DNA of 64,000 bases from Pseudomonas sp. N040 (GTDB lineage Bacteria > Pseudomonadota > Gammaproteobacteria > Pseudomonadales > Pseudomonadaceae): the NCBI RefSeq assembly GCF_015637705.1, contig NZ_JADOBE010000003.1:62001-126000 (forward strand), given 5' to 3'. Shown piece after piece: positions 1 through 8,677 of this stretch; within the stretch, counting starts at the first letter, position 1; each line of letters starts with the position of its first letter. The notes beneath the pieces were generated by a model. That model had not been told where the DNA came from, did no database searches, and worked only from the letters and a program-made list of their open reading frames with translations. The translations under genes were made by a program, and so were the position numbers.

Positions 1-100
1 GATGTGTACTCCTGTTTATCAGCGTATCCGCGGGTCGCGGCAATTGGTTTTTGGAAAATATCCGGGGTTTTCTTGCAGCGGTTATACAGTGGTGAATCGG

Positions 101-1651
101 TTATCCAGTGGCCGGTGAGTTCGCCAGGCGCAAGTAGGTTGGCAGGTCCATGGCGGCCAGTTGTTCGGCCCAGAGTGCCCTGGAGCCACCGTCGTCATGC
201 ACAACGGCCAGCTCGAGCAGTGGCAGGACCAAGTCCGGCTCCCAGCGCTCCAGCCCTTTTTCGCGGGCCTCGCGGAGCAACACATCCAGGGCAAAGCCCA
301 ATTGGGCACGCGGATCAAAGCGGTGCAGCAGTTCTATCTGGGCCCCGCGCAGGCGGAAGCGGTCGCGGGCGCTGTGCGCCTGTTCGGCACTGCCCTGCAG
401 TTGCGCCAGGGCTTCCTTGAGCTTGCCCGCGGCAGCGGACATTCCGGCTTCTTCAATCAGCGTCTGGGTTGCATCACCGGCGCCAGTCACGCTGGCCGGC
501 GGATTCAGGCCGTCCAGCCAGGTGCGGGTGCTGCCGTCGGCGAAGGGCTGCCCATCCGAAAAAGACAATTCGACCAGTGTAGGCAGCCGTTGCAGAAGGT
601 GCCGGGTTTCACTGGCGACGGTTACCGCGGCTGCCGAGCCCGCATTGCCCAGCCGCGTCAGTGCGGCATGACTGGCGCGGTTGAGGTCGAGCCAGAACGG
701 GTAGCTGGCCAGGTTGGCTTCACAAAAGCGCAGGATGTCGACGGGCTCGCCGGCCGTTTGCAGGCGGGCAAAGCTCGTCAGCAGGCTCTCTGCCGGAGGT
801 GGCAGGCGGGTCTGGGTGCCGAGTGCCGGTGGTGCTTGCTCCAGCGTCATCCACGCCAGTTGGCGATTGAGGCGAAACAGCAACGGCAGGGTGGTGCGAT
901 GATCGAGGCAGAATCCAATCAGCGGCGTCAGGGTGGAAAACACGCTGGTCACGGTTTTCTCGATGGCGTCATCATTTTCCAGGTTGCCCACGGCAGCGGG
1001 CGCAACTGCTGGTGGCGGGGAGTAGTTCGGGGCCGGCACTGCGGCCGCTGCCGGCATGGCCTGGACTTGCGGTGCGACTGTGGGCGCGGGCGCTTCAACC
1101 GCTGGCGCGCTGGCCTCGACAGGCAGGTCAGCCAGGCGCCGGCGTAACCGGAAGAAGCTCGGCCCCTCGCTGTCCTGGCTGCTCCAGTAGCTGTCGAGCG
1201 CATCCCAGTCTTCCAGCAGGGCGCTGAGCAGATCGCCGGAAACCGCTTGCGGGGGGGTCTTGAGGCGGTCATCCAGCCATTCAAGCAGCCATTCGACCTG
1301 ATTGCGCCGCGCGCGCAGGCGGGCTGGTGGCGGTGTCAGGTCACTCCAGTAGGTCTCGAGCAAATCACGCAGCACTTTCACGCCATTGGCCAGTCCCGGC
1401 ACGCCGGAGAGCTCGGTCCAGGCGCAGAGCAGCCAGACAGCCGCATTGAGGTCTTTGCCTTCATCACGCAAAACAGCGGTGCAATGCTGCGCGACTTTGT
1501 TCCAGTCGATCGGCGAAGCCGCATGAATGCTGGTCAGCTTGTCCAATTCAGCCTGGGCCGCCAGATAGTTGGAGCCGTCCCGCGGGTTGTTGCCCGCAGG
1601 GCTTGCTTCACTGATAGCTACCTTGCCCAGTTCTGTCTCACTGCAACCCAT
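101..1651 (-). CDS. tssA: Type VI secretion system protein TssA (ImpA family)
   Basis: This 516-residue protein has the ImpA-type N-terminal domain of TssA, roughly residues 25-140, with the conserved stretches around SPIDWNKV and ETYWSDLTPP. A Pro/Ala-rich linker follows at about 185-225. The C-terminal half is helical and ends in LERWEPDLVLPLLEL, as in TssA proteins that cap the growing sheath or sit at the baseplate. TssA is cytoplasmic and coordinates assembly of the tail tube and sheath of the secretion machine. The gene is read towards the left edge, so other tss genes would be expected outside the window. The ATG at 1651 is preceded by a weak AGGGA. The family call is confident. Which TssA subtype (sheath-capping or baseplate) it is cannot be settled from sequence reading alone. 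Confidence 0.85.
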   Translation of the reverse strand: MGCSETELGKVAISEASPAGNNPRDGSNYLAAQAELDKLTSIHAASPIDWNKVAQHCTAVLRDEGKDLNAAVWLLCAWTELSGVPGLANGVKVLRDLLETYWSDLTPPPARLRARRNQVEWLLEWLDDRLKTPPQAVSGDLLSALLEDWDALDSYWSSQDSEGPSFFRLRRRLADLPVEASAPAVEAPAPTVAPQVQAMPAAAAVPAPNYSPPPAVAPAAVGNLENDDAIEKTVTSVFSTLTPLIGFCLDHRTTLPLLFRLNRQLAWMTLEQAPPALGTQTRLPPPAESLLTSFARLQTAGEPVDILRFCEANLASYPFWLDLNRASHAALTRLGNAGSAAAVTVASETRHLLQRLPTLVELSFSDGQPFADGSTRTWLDGLNPPASVTGAGDATQTLIEEAGMSAAAGKLKEALAQLQGSAEQAHSARDRFRLRGAQIELLHRFDPRAQLGFALDVLLREAREKGLERWEPDLVLPLLELAVVHDDGGSRALWAEQLAAMDLPTYLRLANSPATG

Positions 1652-2168
1652 CGAACTATTCCCTGAACGCTTATTATTTTGAACTACGTTGCTCGCTGCC
1701 GTTTTCCCGGATTAAAACAGGGCCTGATAGCTGCTGGCGGACAGCGTTTTGCTCTTCGGTCGGTGGCGCGAGGCATGGCCTCACAGCAAGGGAAATCGAA
1801 CGCTACAAGCATTTGAAGAACCCTGTCAATTTTCGCCAGACGCTGTGGTAAGCCTATGGCAAGGCGGCATGCCTCAACATCAGCAAAACACCTTAGATCT
1901 TGTACTTTTGCAGTGGGGGGCTTGGTGGCCTTTTGCCTGGCAGGCTTGAGTCCTGCTCTAATCTGCGCGATTGAGCGTTATCGGCCTGTTTTCGCAGTTG
2001 TTTGGCCGGGATCCGCGCCGCCTCGCCGAGATGGTTACCTGTGGAATGGATCTCGTGCCGCTCTCGCGCACCTCGCGGGGCGTTCAGGTGTTCGCTGCAA
2101 GCCTGGATGCGGCGATTTATCCGGTGGGTTCAGCGGATAACAAGTTCAGGGAGTACCCTCCCAAGGCG
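1652..2168. other. Intergenic stretch with a possible gene remnant
   Basis: About 500 bases lie between tssA and the TetR gene without a convincing gene. On the plus strand an open frame begins at a TTG at 1971 (reading SVIGLFSQLFGRDPRR). It has coding-like codon use up to about 2160 and then runs antisense into the end of the TetR gene. No family was recognised and no good ribosome binding site precedes it. It may be the 5' remnant of a lost gene. Confidence 0.3.
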
Positions 2169-2828
2169 TCAGCCCGAGCCTGCATGTCCGCGCTCCAGCA
2201 CAAAGCGGCGGATCAGTTGCAGCAAGGCCTCCTCGATCTGCGGATAGGGCAGCTCGGTTTCATCGGCGGAGGCGGAGGCGCGCAGCACGCCGACAAATGA
2301 CCATGTCAGGACGAAGGCTTCTGCTTTGGACAGGCGCCGGGGCTGGCCATCGTCGCCGGTCACCCCGCTGGAGCTGAGCACCCCGGCAACCAGGCGTGCG
2401 GTCTCGTCCATAAACCGGTGGTTGCCTTGTTTCAGCGCATGGTTGATCAGCTCGCGATGCACCTGTGAGCGCCCATCCAGCGCGCCAAAGGTGGTGCGAA
2501 TGAGGATGCGCGCCTGCTCGTCGGTGGTGCCGGCGGACTGTTCCTGCAGGTTGCTGAGCAGTTTGCCGGTGACGTCGCGCAGCACCTGTTGACCGAGCTT
2601 GTCGAGGATCGCCTGCTTGTCGGCGAAGTACTGGTACAGCGTGCCGATGCTGATGCCGGCGGTTTCGGCAATGCGATTGGTGGTCAGCGCATCCAGTCCG
2701 TCCTTGTCGATCAGTCGGGTCGCGGCTTCCAATATGAGTTGAACCTTGAAGCGGGCGCGCTCCTGCAGCGGTTTTCTTCTGCTAACAGATTGATTTAAAA
2801 AGGTTTCATCCGCCATTTCGAGTGCCAT
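2169..2828 (-). CDS. TetR-family transcriptional regulator
   Basis: A 219-residue regulator with a TetR-type helix-turn-helix at about residues 25-75. The visible landmarks are ILEAATRLIDKDG, TTNRIAETAGISIGTLYQYF and ADKQAI. The rest would be the ligand-binding helical domain. It is divergent from the fatty-acid gene module that starts at 2954, with about 125 bases between them, so it most likely represses that module and perhaps itself in response to a fatty acyl ligand. Start choice is uncertain: ATG at 2828 is used here, ATG at 2816 (MADETFLNQS) is equally possible, and neither has a clear Shine-Dalgarno sequence. The DNA-binding family is certain; target and ligand are inferred from position only. 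Confidence 0.85.
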   Translation of the reverse strand: MALEMADETFLNQSVSRRKPLQERARFKVQLILEAATRLIDKDGLDALTTNRIAETAGISIGTLYQYFADKQAILDKLGQQVLRDVTGKLLSNLQEQSAGTTDEQARILIRTTFGALDGRSQVHRELINHALKQGNHRFMDETARLVAGVLSSSGVTGDDGQPRRLSKAEAFVLTWSFVGVLRASASADETELPYPQIEEALLQLIRRFVLERGHAGSG

Positions 2829-2953
2829 CAAAAGCGAGTATCAAAAGCTGAGTCTAGCTCATATCCTTTCTTCGGCTTTAATCAGTCGGTTGCTGCTGGT
2901 GTCAGAAACGCAGCCCCTTCCCGGATACAACTCAAGCGGTGAACAGAGCAGAC

Positions 2954-4360
2954 ATGAGCGACTCCTACCTGAATTTTGCCAACTCTTCTTTCGGCGCCAA
3001 ACTGACCAACCTGATCGGCTTGCCCAAGCCGTTGCTGCTGGCGCGTTACCGTGCCGATCAACCGGTGATCAATGGCAGCGTGCTGCTCGGCGGTTCTGCC
3101 GGTTCCGAGTTGCTGCAACCACTGGCCAGGGCCTTTGCGGCAATGGCGGTGCAAAGCGTGGCACACCATGCACTGCCGCAGTGGGTGGCGATTGCCAATC
3201 AGCAAGGCCTGATGACCGGACGCTGGGGCGTTGGGGACCAGCCGGGTGCCAAGGTCAAGGCGCTGGTATTTGATGCCAGCGGACTGACTGACAGCAGCCA
3301 GTCGGATGCCCTGTATCAATTCTTCCACGACGCGGCTCGCTCGCTGCTGACATGCGGTCGGGTAGTGGTGATCGGTCGGCCGCCAGAGTCGTGCAGCGCG
3401 CCGCGCCAGGCTACCGTGCAGCGTGCCCTGGAGGGGCTGACCCGCTCGCTGGGCAAGGAGCTCAAGCGGGCGATCACCAGTAACCTGGTCTATTGCGCCA
3501 ACGGGGCCGAAGACCAGCTGGAATCTACCATGCGGTTTCTGCTGTCGCCGCGTTCGACCTACGTTTCGGGGCAGGTCATCCGCGTCGGCAAGCCAACCGC
3601 AGACGCCGCAGTGATCAACTGGGCGCAACCGCTGGCGGGCAAGAAAGTGCTGGTCACCGGCGCCTCGCGCGGGATCGGTGCGGCGATTGCCGAAGTGATG
3701 GCGCGTGAAGGCGCGCAGCTGATCTGTCTGGATGTACCGCAGGCCCAGACAGGGCTGGACGAGATTGCCGCACGTCTGGGCGGGCGTGCGCTGGCCATGG
3801 ATATTTCCTCCACCGAAGCGCCGGCGCTGCTTACCGCAGCCGCGCTGGCGGATGGTGGCTGGGATGTGCTGGTGCATAACGCCGGGATTACCCGCGACAA
3901 GACCATCGCCAACATGAAGGAAGCGCTGTGGCAGTCGGTGGTCAACGTCAACCTGTCGACTCAGGAGCGCATCAACGAGGCGCTGGTCGAGGCCGGGGCG
4001 CTCAAGTCCGGTGGGCGGATTGTCTGCGTGTCGTCGATCTCCGGCATCGCCGGCAATCTCGGGCAGACCAACTACGCCTTCTCCAAGGCCGGGGTGATCG
4101 GCATGGTGCAAAGCATGGCGCCGGTACTCGCCGAGCGTGGCATCACCATCAACGCGGTAGCACCCGGCTTTATCGAAACGCAGATGACCGCCGCGATTCC
4201 CTTCACCATCCGCGAGGCCGGCCGGCGCATGAATTCGATGGGGCAGGGCGGCTTGCCGGTGGATGTGGCAGAAACCATCGCCTGGTTGGCCAGCCCCGCT
4301 TCGGCAGGACTCAATGGCAATGTCGTCCGCGTCTGCGGGCAAAGTCTGCTGGGCGCCTGA
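2954..4360 (+). CDS. Two-domain 3-oxoacyl-ACP/CoA reductase (high-molecular-weight FabG type)
   Basis: The C-terminal part (about residues 225-468) is a complete short-chain dehydrogenase. It has the cofactor motif TGASRGIG near residue 234, the NAG motif in VLVHNAGITRD, a catalytic Ser near 360 and YAFSK with Tyr near 373 and Lys near 377. The N-terminal 220 residues form a second, degenerate Rossmann-like domain without catalytic residues. This layout matches the long FabG proteins (FabG4 type) that reduce 3-oxoacyl thioesters, often as CoA derivatives. It is the first gene of a run with a MaoC hydratase (2-base gap), a FadI-like thiolase and an acyl-CoA dehydrogenase, which points to acyl-CoA metabolism rather than primary fatty acid synthesis. 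ATG at 2954 is preferred over the in-frame GTG at 2939. Confidence 0.85.
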   Translation: MSDSYLNFANSSFGAKLTNLIGLPKPLLLARYRADQPVINGSVLLGGSAGSELLQPLARAFAAMAVQSVAHHALPQWVAIANQQGLMTGRWGVGDQPGAKVKALVFDASGLTDSSQSDALYQFFHDAARSLLTCGRVVVIGRPPESCSAPRQATVQRALEGLTRSLGKELKRAITSNLVYCANGAEDQLESTMRFLLSPRSTYVSGQVIRVGKPTADAAVINWAQPLAGKKVLVTGASRGIGAAIAEVMAREGAQLICLDVPQAQTGLDEIAARLGGRALAMDISSTEAPALLTAAALADGGWDVLVHNAGITRDKTIANMKEALWQSVVNVNLSTQERINEALVEAGALKSGGRIVCVSSISGIAGNLGQTNYAFSKAGVIGMVQSMAPVLAERGITINAVAPGFIETQMTAAIPFTIREAGRRMNSMGQGGLPVDVAETIAWLASPASAGLNGNVVRVCGQSLLGA

Positions 4361-4362
4361 GG

Positions 4363-5223
4363 ATGAAAACCATCGAGGTGCTGCAGGCGCCGGGCATGGC
4401 CGAGATGCTGCGCGGCGTGCTGGCGGGCCGGGCCAAGCGTCCCGGAGTGATCGACGCGCTGCCCGCGGTGACGCTGGTCAGCCCGGCGGTACAGCTGGAT
4501 GCCGGGCACATTGCCCGTTACACCGCGCTGTGCGGTTTCAGCCCCGCCCAGGGCGTACCGCTGATCTACCCGCAGCTGCTGACCTTTCCCCTGGTGATGA
4601 CCTATCTGAACTCGCCGGACTGCCCGTGGCCGGCGCTGGGCACCGTGCATCTGGCCAATCGCATTGAGCAGCGGCGCAGCCTGCAGGCCGGCGACCGGGT
4701 GCGCGTGGAGATGTCCACTGGCGCCCTGCAGGCCCACGCCAAAGGGCAGGTATTCAACCTCGATCTGCGCATATTGCGCGACGGTGAACTGGTCTGGAGC
4801 GCCACGCAAAGCCTGCTCAGACTCGGCGTCACGCCAGCCGCAGGGGCGCCTTTTGCGGCCGGTATCACAGCGGATGCGCCACTGTCCTGTCAGGCGGTGC
4901 TGCAGGCGCCGGCCAATATCGGCCGCCGTTATGGCGCTGTTTCCGGTGACCGCAACCCGATCCATCTGAGTGCGCTGTCGGCGCGACTGTTCGGTTTTCG
5001 CCGGGCGATTGCCCATGGCATGTGGACCAAGGCGCGTGCGCTGGCCTGCCTGTTGCCAATGCGGCCGTTGGAGCAGGCGCGCGTCGCGGTGGATTTCAAG
5101 GCGCCGCTGTTCCTGCCCGCTCAACCGACCTTGTGGACAGCACGTTCAACCGCTTCCGCTCTGTTTGAAGTGCGCGACAGCCAGGGCGTGAAGCCCCATC
5201 TGCGCGGCCAGCTGGATTACTGA
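4363..5223 (+). CDS. MaoC-like (R)-specific enoyl-CoA hydratase/dehydratase
   Basis: A 286-residue double-hotdog protein. The hydratase motif lies at about residues 189-219 and reads YGAVSGDRNPIHLSALSA followed by AHGM, with the Asp and His expected for catalysis of water addition to enoyl-CoA. The N-terminal half looks like the catalytically silent first hotdog. Such proteins interconvert (R)-3-hydroxyacyl-CoA and trans-2-enoyl-CoA. The ATG at 4363 follows the reductase stop by two bases, so the two are probably translated together. Together the reductase, hydratase and the thiolase downstream would form most of a reversible chain-shortening or chain-elongation cycle. Substrate length is unknown. 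Confidence 0.82.
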   Translation: MKTIEVLQAPGMAEMLRGVLAGRAKRPGVIDALPAVTLVSPAVQLDAGHIARYTALCGFSPAQGVPLIYPQLLTFPLVMTYLNSPDCPWPALGTVHLANRIEQRRSLQAGDRVRVEMSTGALQAHAKGQVFNLDLRILRDGELVWSATQSLLRLGVTPAAGAPFAAGITADAPLSCQAVLQAPANIGRRYGAVSGDRNPIHLSALSARLFGFRRAIAHGMWTKARALACLLPMRPLEQARVAVDFKAPLFLPAQPTLWTARSTASALFEVRDSQGVKPHLRGQLDY

Positions 5224-5256
5224 TAACCCCGTTTCCGTCCCTGAGAGGTAACCCCT

Positions 5257-6546
5257 GTGAGTACTGTTCGTCGCGTCGCCATCCTGGGCGGCAACCGCAT
5301 TCCCTTCGCCCGTTCCAACACCGTGTATGCCAAGGCCTCCAATCAGGAGATGCTGACCGCCACCCTGCAGGGGCTGATTGATCGTTTCAACCTGCATGGC
5401 GAGCGGCTGGGCGATGTCGCTGCCGGTGCGGTGATGAAGCATTCGCGCGATTTCAATCTGGTGCGCGAGTGTGTGCTGTCGACCACCCTGTCGCCACAGA
5501 CCCCGGCCTTCGACCTGCAGCAGGCCTGTGGTACAGGTCTGGAAGCGGTGATGCTGGTGGCCAACAAGATTGCCCTCGGGCATATCGACAGCGGCATTGC
5601 CGGTGGCGTGGACACCACCTCGGATGCGCCGATCGCGCTGAACGAGAAGCTGCGCAAGATCCTCCTCGAGGCCTCCCGCGCCAAGACCACCACCCAGCGC
5701 CTGGCCGCATTTGCCGCCTTCCGTCCGTCGATGCTGGTCAGCCCGTCGCTGCCGCGCAACGGCGAGCCGCGCACCGGCTTGTCGATGGGCGAGCATGCCG
5801 AGCAGATGGCGCAGCAATGGCATATCAGCCGTGAAGCGCAGGATGAGCTGGCGCTGAAGAGTCACCAGAATCTGGCCCGCGCCTACAACGATGGTTTCTT
5901 CACCGACTTGCTGACCCCGTTCAACGGCGTCAGCAAAGACAACAACCTGCGTGCCGATCTGACCATCGAAAAACTGCGCACCCTCAAGCCGGTGTTTGAC
6001 AAGAAAGTCGCTCCCGGTCAGGGCACGCTGACCGCCGGCAACTCCACGCCGCTGACCGATGGTGCATCGGCCGTGCTGCTGGCCAGTGAAGAGTGGGCCA
6101 AGGCGCGCAACATTCCGGTGCTGGCCTACATCACCTTCAGCGAGGTCGCGGCCATCGATTTCTTCAATGAAAAGGAAGGCCTGCTGATGGCGCCGGCCTA
6201 CGCCGTGCCGCGCATGCTCGAGCGCGCCGGGCTTAAGCTGCAGGACTTCGATTTCTACGAAATCCACGAAGCCTTCGCCGGGCAAGTGTTGTGCACCCTG
6301 GATGCCTGGCAGGACAAGACCTTCTGCAAGGAGCGTCTGGGCCTTTCCAAGCCGCTGGGCAAGATCGACCTGAGCAAACTGAATATCAATGGCAGCTCAT
6401 TGGCCGCCGGTCACCCCTTCGCCGCCACCGGCGGGCGTATCGTCGCCACGCTGGCCAAGATGCTCGCGCAGAAAGGTTCGGGCCGTGGCCTGATCTCGAT
6501 CTGCGCCGCTGGCGGTCAGGGCGTGGTCGCCATTCTCGAAAGGTAA
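5257..6546 (+). CDS. Acetyl-CoA C-acyltransferase, FadI-like thiolase
   Basis: A 429-residue thiolase, a little longer than the usual 390-400, as in FadI. The nucleophilic Cys is near residue 91 (QQACGTGLEA). EIHEAFAG with His near 337, GHPFAATGGR near 386 and CAAGGQG with the second Cys near 416 complete the active site. It would cleave 3-oxoacyl-CoA with CoA in beta-oxidation, or condense acyl-CoAs in reverse. The GTG start at 5257 is preceded by GAGAGG at a good distance. It is the third gene in the module and is separated from the next by about 230 bases containing two palindromic repeats. Confidence 0.88.
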   Translation: MSTVRRVAILGGNRIPFARSNTVYAKASNQEMLTATLQGLIDRFNLHGERLGDVAAGAVMKHSRDFNLVRECVLSTTLSPQTPAFDLQQACGTGLEAVMLVANKIALGHIDSGIAGGVDTTSDAPIALNEKLRKILLEASRAKTTTQRLAAFAAFRPSMLVSPSLPRNGEPRTGLSMGEHAEQMAQQWHISREAQDELALKSHQNLARAYNDGFFTDLLTPFNGVSKDNNLRADLTIEKLRTLKPVFDKKVAPGQGTLTAGNSTPLTDGASAVLLASEEWAKARNIPVLAYITFSEVAAIDFFNEKEGLLMAPAYAVPRMLERAGLKLQDFDFYEIHEAFAGQVLCTLDAWQDKTFCKERLGLSKPLGKIDLSKLNINGSSLAAGHPFAATGGRIVATLAKMLAQKGSGRGLISICAAGGQGVVAILER

Positions 6547-6586
6547 TTGCAAGGGAATGTCTTGGTTATGGGTTGAACAACGATTT

Positions 6587-6686
6587 CGTAGGTTGGGTTG
6601 AGCGTAGCGAAGCCCAACATTTCACCAAGGCCGGCAGCTTGGCCTCCTGTTGGGCTTCGCCGCCAAGCGGCTCAACCCAACCTACG
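6587..6686. repeat. 100-bp intergenic palindromic element
   Basis: The ends are inverted repeats, CGTAGGTTGGGTTGAGC at the left and its complement at the right. The inner arms (GAAGCCCAACA / TGTTGGGCTTC) are also complementary. It lies between the thiolase and the acyl-CoA dehydrogenase gene and is not coding. It looks like a REP-like or small non-autonomous repeat of Pseudomonas intergenic regions. Confidence 0.75.
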
Positions 6687-6720
6687 GGTTGTGTCACTCC
6701 GTCAAAGCCCTCCCCCCAAC

Positions 6721-6742
6721 CCTCTCCCGCTAGCGGGAGAGG
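6721..6742. repeat. Perfect 22-bp palindrome
   Basis: The perfect palindrome is centred on CGCTAGCG, with CTCTCC arms on the left and GGAGAG arms on the right. It lies 37 bases before the acyl-CoA dehydrogenase start. It has no T-tract and may be a repeat or an RNA hairpin. Confidence 0.6.
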
Positions 6743-6778
6743 GAGAGATTCATGCAGCACTGGAAAAAGGTAATTGAA

Positions 6779-8602
6779 ATGCACGCGTACAAAGCTCCTC
6801 TGCGCGATATGCGCTTTCTGATCAATGAAGTGCTCGACTATCCGGCGCACTACAGTGGCTTGCCCAATGGTGCTGATGCCACTCCTGAGATGGTCGATGC
6901 GATTCTCGAAGGTGCTGCGGCGCTTTGCGAGGACGTGCTGGCGCCACTGAATGCCAGCGGGGATGCCGAAGGCTGTCATTTCAAGGATGGCGCGGTCACC
7001 ACGCCGGCCGGTTTCAAGGACGCTTACCAGCAGTTCGTCGCCGGCGGCTGGCAGGGCGTGTCCTTCCCCGAGGAGTTCGGCGGCCAGGGCCTGCCGATGT
7101 CGCTCAATGTGTTCAAGTCGGAAATGATGGGCACGGCCAACTGGTCGTTCACCATGTACCCGGGCCTGAGCGTGGGCTGCATCAATACGCTGATGCAGTA
7201 CGCCAGCGCCGCGCAGAAGGCCGCCTATCTGCCGCGGCTGGTTTCCGGTGAGTGGACCGGCACCATGTGCCTGACCGAGCCGCAGTGCGGCACCGATCTG
7301 GCGCAGGTGAAGACCCGCGCCGAACCGCAGGCCGACGGCAGTTTCCGGCTGACCGGGACGAAGATTTTCATCTCGGCCGGTGAACATGATCTGGCCGAAA
7401 ACATCATCCACATCGTGCTGGCGCGTCTGCCGGATGCTCCCGCCGGAACACGCGGTATCTCGCTGTTTGTAGTGCCCAAGTTCAATCTGAATGCCGATCA
7501 CTCGATAGGCCCGCGCAATCCGGTCAACTGTGGTTCCATCGAACACAAGATGGGCATCCGTGCCTCGGCCACCGCCACGCTGAACTTCGACGGTGCCACT
7601 GGCTACATGCTCAGCGAGCCGAACAAGGGACTGGAGGCGATGTTCACCTTCATGAACACGGCACGCATCGGCACCGCCATACAGGGCGTGTGCCATGCCG
7701 AGCTGTCGTTCCAGGGCGCCATGCCCTATGCGCTGGAGCGCCGTTCGATGCGCGCCCTGTCCGGCAAGAAGGAGCCCGATCAGGTGGCTGATGCGCTGGT
7801 CTGGCACCCGGATGTGCGACGCATGCTGCTGACCCAGAAGGCCATTGCCGAAGGCGGCCGGGCGATGATTTACAGCGCGGCGCAGATTGCCGACAAGATG
7901 TTCAGTGCGGTGCTGGCCGGTGATCAGAAACAGTACGAAGCCTACGACAGCGAGTTGGGTTTCTTCACGCCGATCCTCAAGGGCTTCATCACCGAAATGG
8001 GCCTGGAAGCCGCCAACCTGGGCATGCAGGTGTTTGGCGGGCATGGCTATATTCAGGATCATGGCATGGAGCAGATTGCCCGCGATGCGCGCATCGCTAC
8101 CCTCTATGAAGGGACTACCGGGATTCAGGCGCTCGATCTGCTCGGGCGCAAAGTGTTGCTCGGCAGCAAGGGCAAATGTGTGCGGGATTTCACCGGCAGC
8201 ATGTTGAGCCTGGCCAAGCCACATCTGCTCAGTCGCGGTCCGTTGGGCAGGATGGCGCGCAGCCTGGTTTATCGCGCGGGTCAATGGAATCTGCTGACCA
8301 CGCGCCTGATGTTGCGGGCCATGCGCGACAAAGAGCAGGTGGGGGCGGCCAGCTACGACTTCCTGATGTACTCGGGCTTCTGCATGATGGGACATTTCTG
8401 GCTGCTGCAGGCAAGCAAGGCCAGCGAGTTGCTGGCCTCTGGCGGCGGCCAGGAGTCGGCGGAGTTCTATCAGGCGAAAATCGACACCGCCGGGTTCTAC
8501 TTTGCCCGTCTGTTGCCGCGTGCCGGCGCCCACTATGTGTCGGCCCTGGCCTCTACGGCATCGCTGATGCAAACCGACAAGGCCAACCTGCGCATCGCCT
8601 GA
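6779..8602 (+). CDS. Acyl-CoA dehydrogenase (large, C-terminally extended type)
   Basis: A 607-residue flavoprotein, longer than the classical 380-residue enzymes because of a C-terminal extension, as in the FadE5-like group. Recognisable acyl-CoA dehydrogenase segments are GTMCLTEPQCGTDL, the FAD/substrate region TKIFISAGEHD, QVFGGHGYIQDHGMEQIARD and LYEGTTGIQALDLLGRK, which contains the likely catalytic Glu. It would oxidise an acyl-CoA to the trans-2-enoyl-CoA and pass electrons to ETF. ATG at 6779 (MHAYKAPLRDMRF) is chosen because AAAGG lies just upstream and the family begins this way; an ATG at 6752 is in the repeat region. Its position completes a beta-oxidation-like set with the three genes upstream. 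Confidence 0.9.
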   Translation: MHAYKAPLRDMRFLINEVLDYPAHYSGLPNGADATPEMVDAILEGAAALCEDVLAPLNASGDAEGCHFKDGAVTTPAGFKDAYQQFVAGGWQGVSFPEEFGGQGLPMSLNVFKSEMMGTANWSFTMYPGLSVGCINTLMQYASAAQKAAYLPRLVSGEWTGTMCLTEPQCGTDLAQVKTRAEPQADGSFRLTGTKIFISAGEHDLAENIIHIVLARLPDAPAGTRGISLFVVPKFNLNADHSIGPRNPVNCGSIEHKMGIRASATATLNFDGATGYMLSEPNKGLEAMFTFMNTARIGTAIQGVCHAELSFQGAMPYALERRSMRALSGKKEPDQVADALVWHPDVRRMLLTQKAIAEGGRAMIYSAAQIADKMFSAVLAGDQKQYEAYDSELGFFTPILKGFITEMGLEAANLGMQVFGGHGYIQDHGMEQIARDARIATLYEGTTGIQALDLLGRKVLLGSKGKCVRDFTGSMLSLAKPHLLSRGPLGRMARSLVYRAGQWNLLTTRLMLRAMRDKEQVGAASYDFLMYSGFCMMGHFWLLQASKASELLASGGGQESAEFYQAKIDTAGFYFARLLPRAGAHYVSALASTASLMQTDKANLRIA

Positions 8603-8607
8603 TGCGC

Positions 8608-8634
8608 GCCGGCGCCGCAGTCTGCGGCGCCGGC
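8608..8634 (+). terminator. GC-rich hairpin after the acyl-CoA dehydrogenase gene
   Basis: An 11-12 bp stem of GCCGGCGCCGCA and its complement starts six bases after the stop codon. There is no run of T, so it may be a transcript-stabilising hairpin rather than a full intrinsic terminator. Confidence 0.5.
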
Positions 8635-8677
8635 ATACACATGAGAACCACTGGCGTCCGCCAGTCGTGAGGTACAC

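Noticed and set aside
6752..6781. An earlier start for the acyl-CoA dehydrogenase at 6752
   Set aside because: It would add nine residues encoded next to a palindrome. The ATG at 6779 has AAAGG in front and matches the family's beginning.
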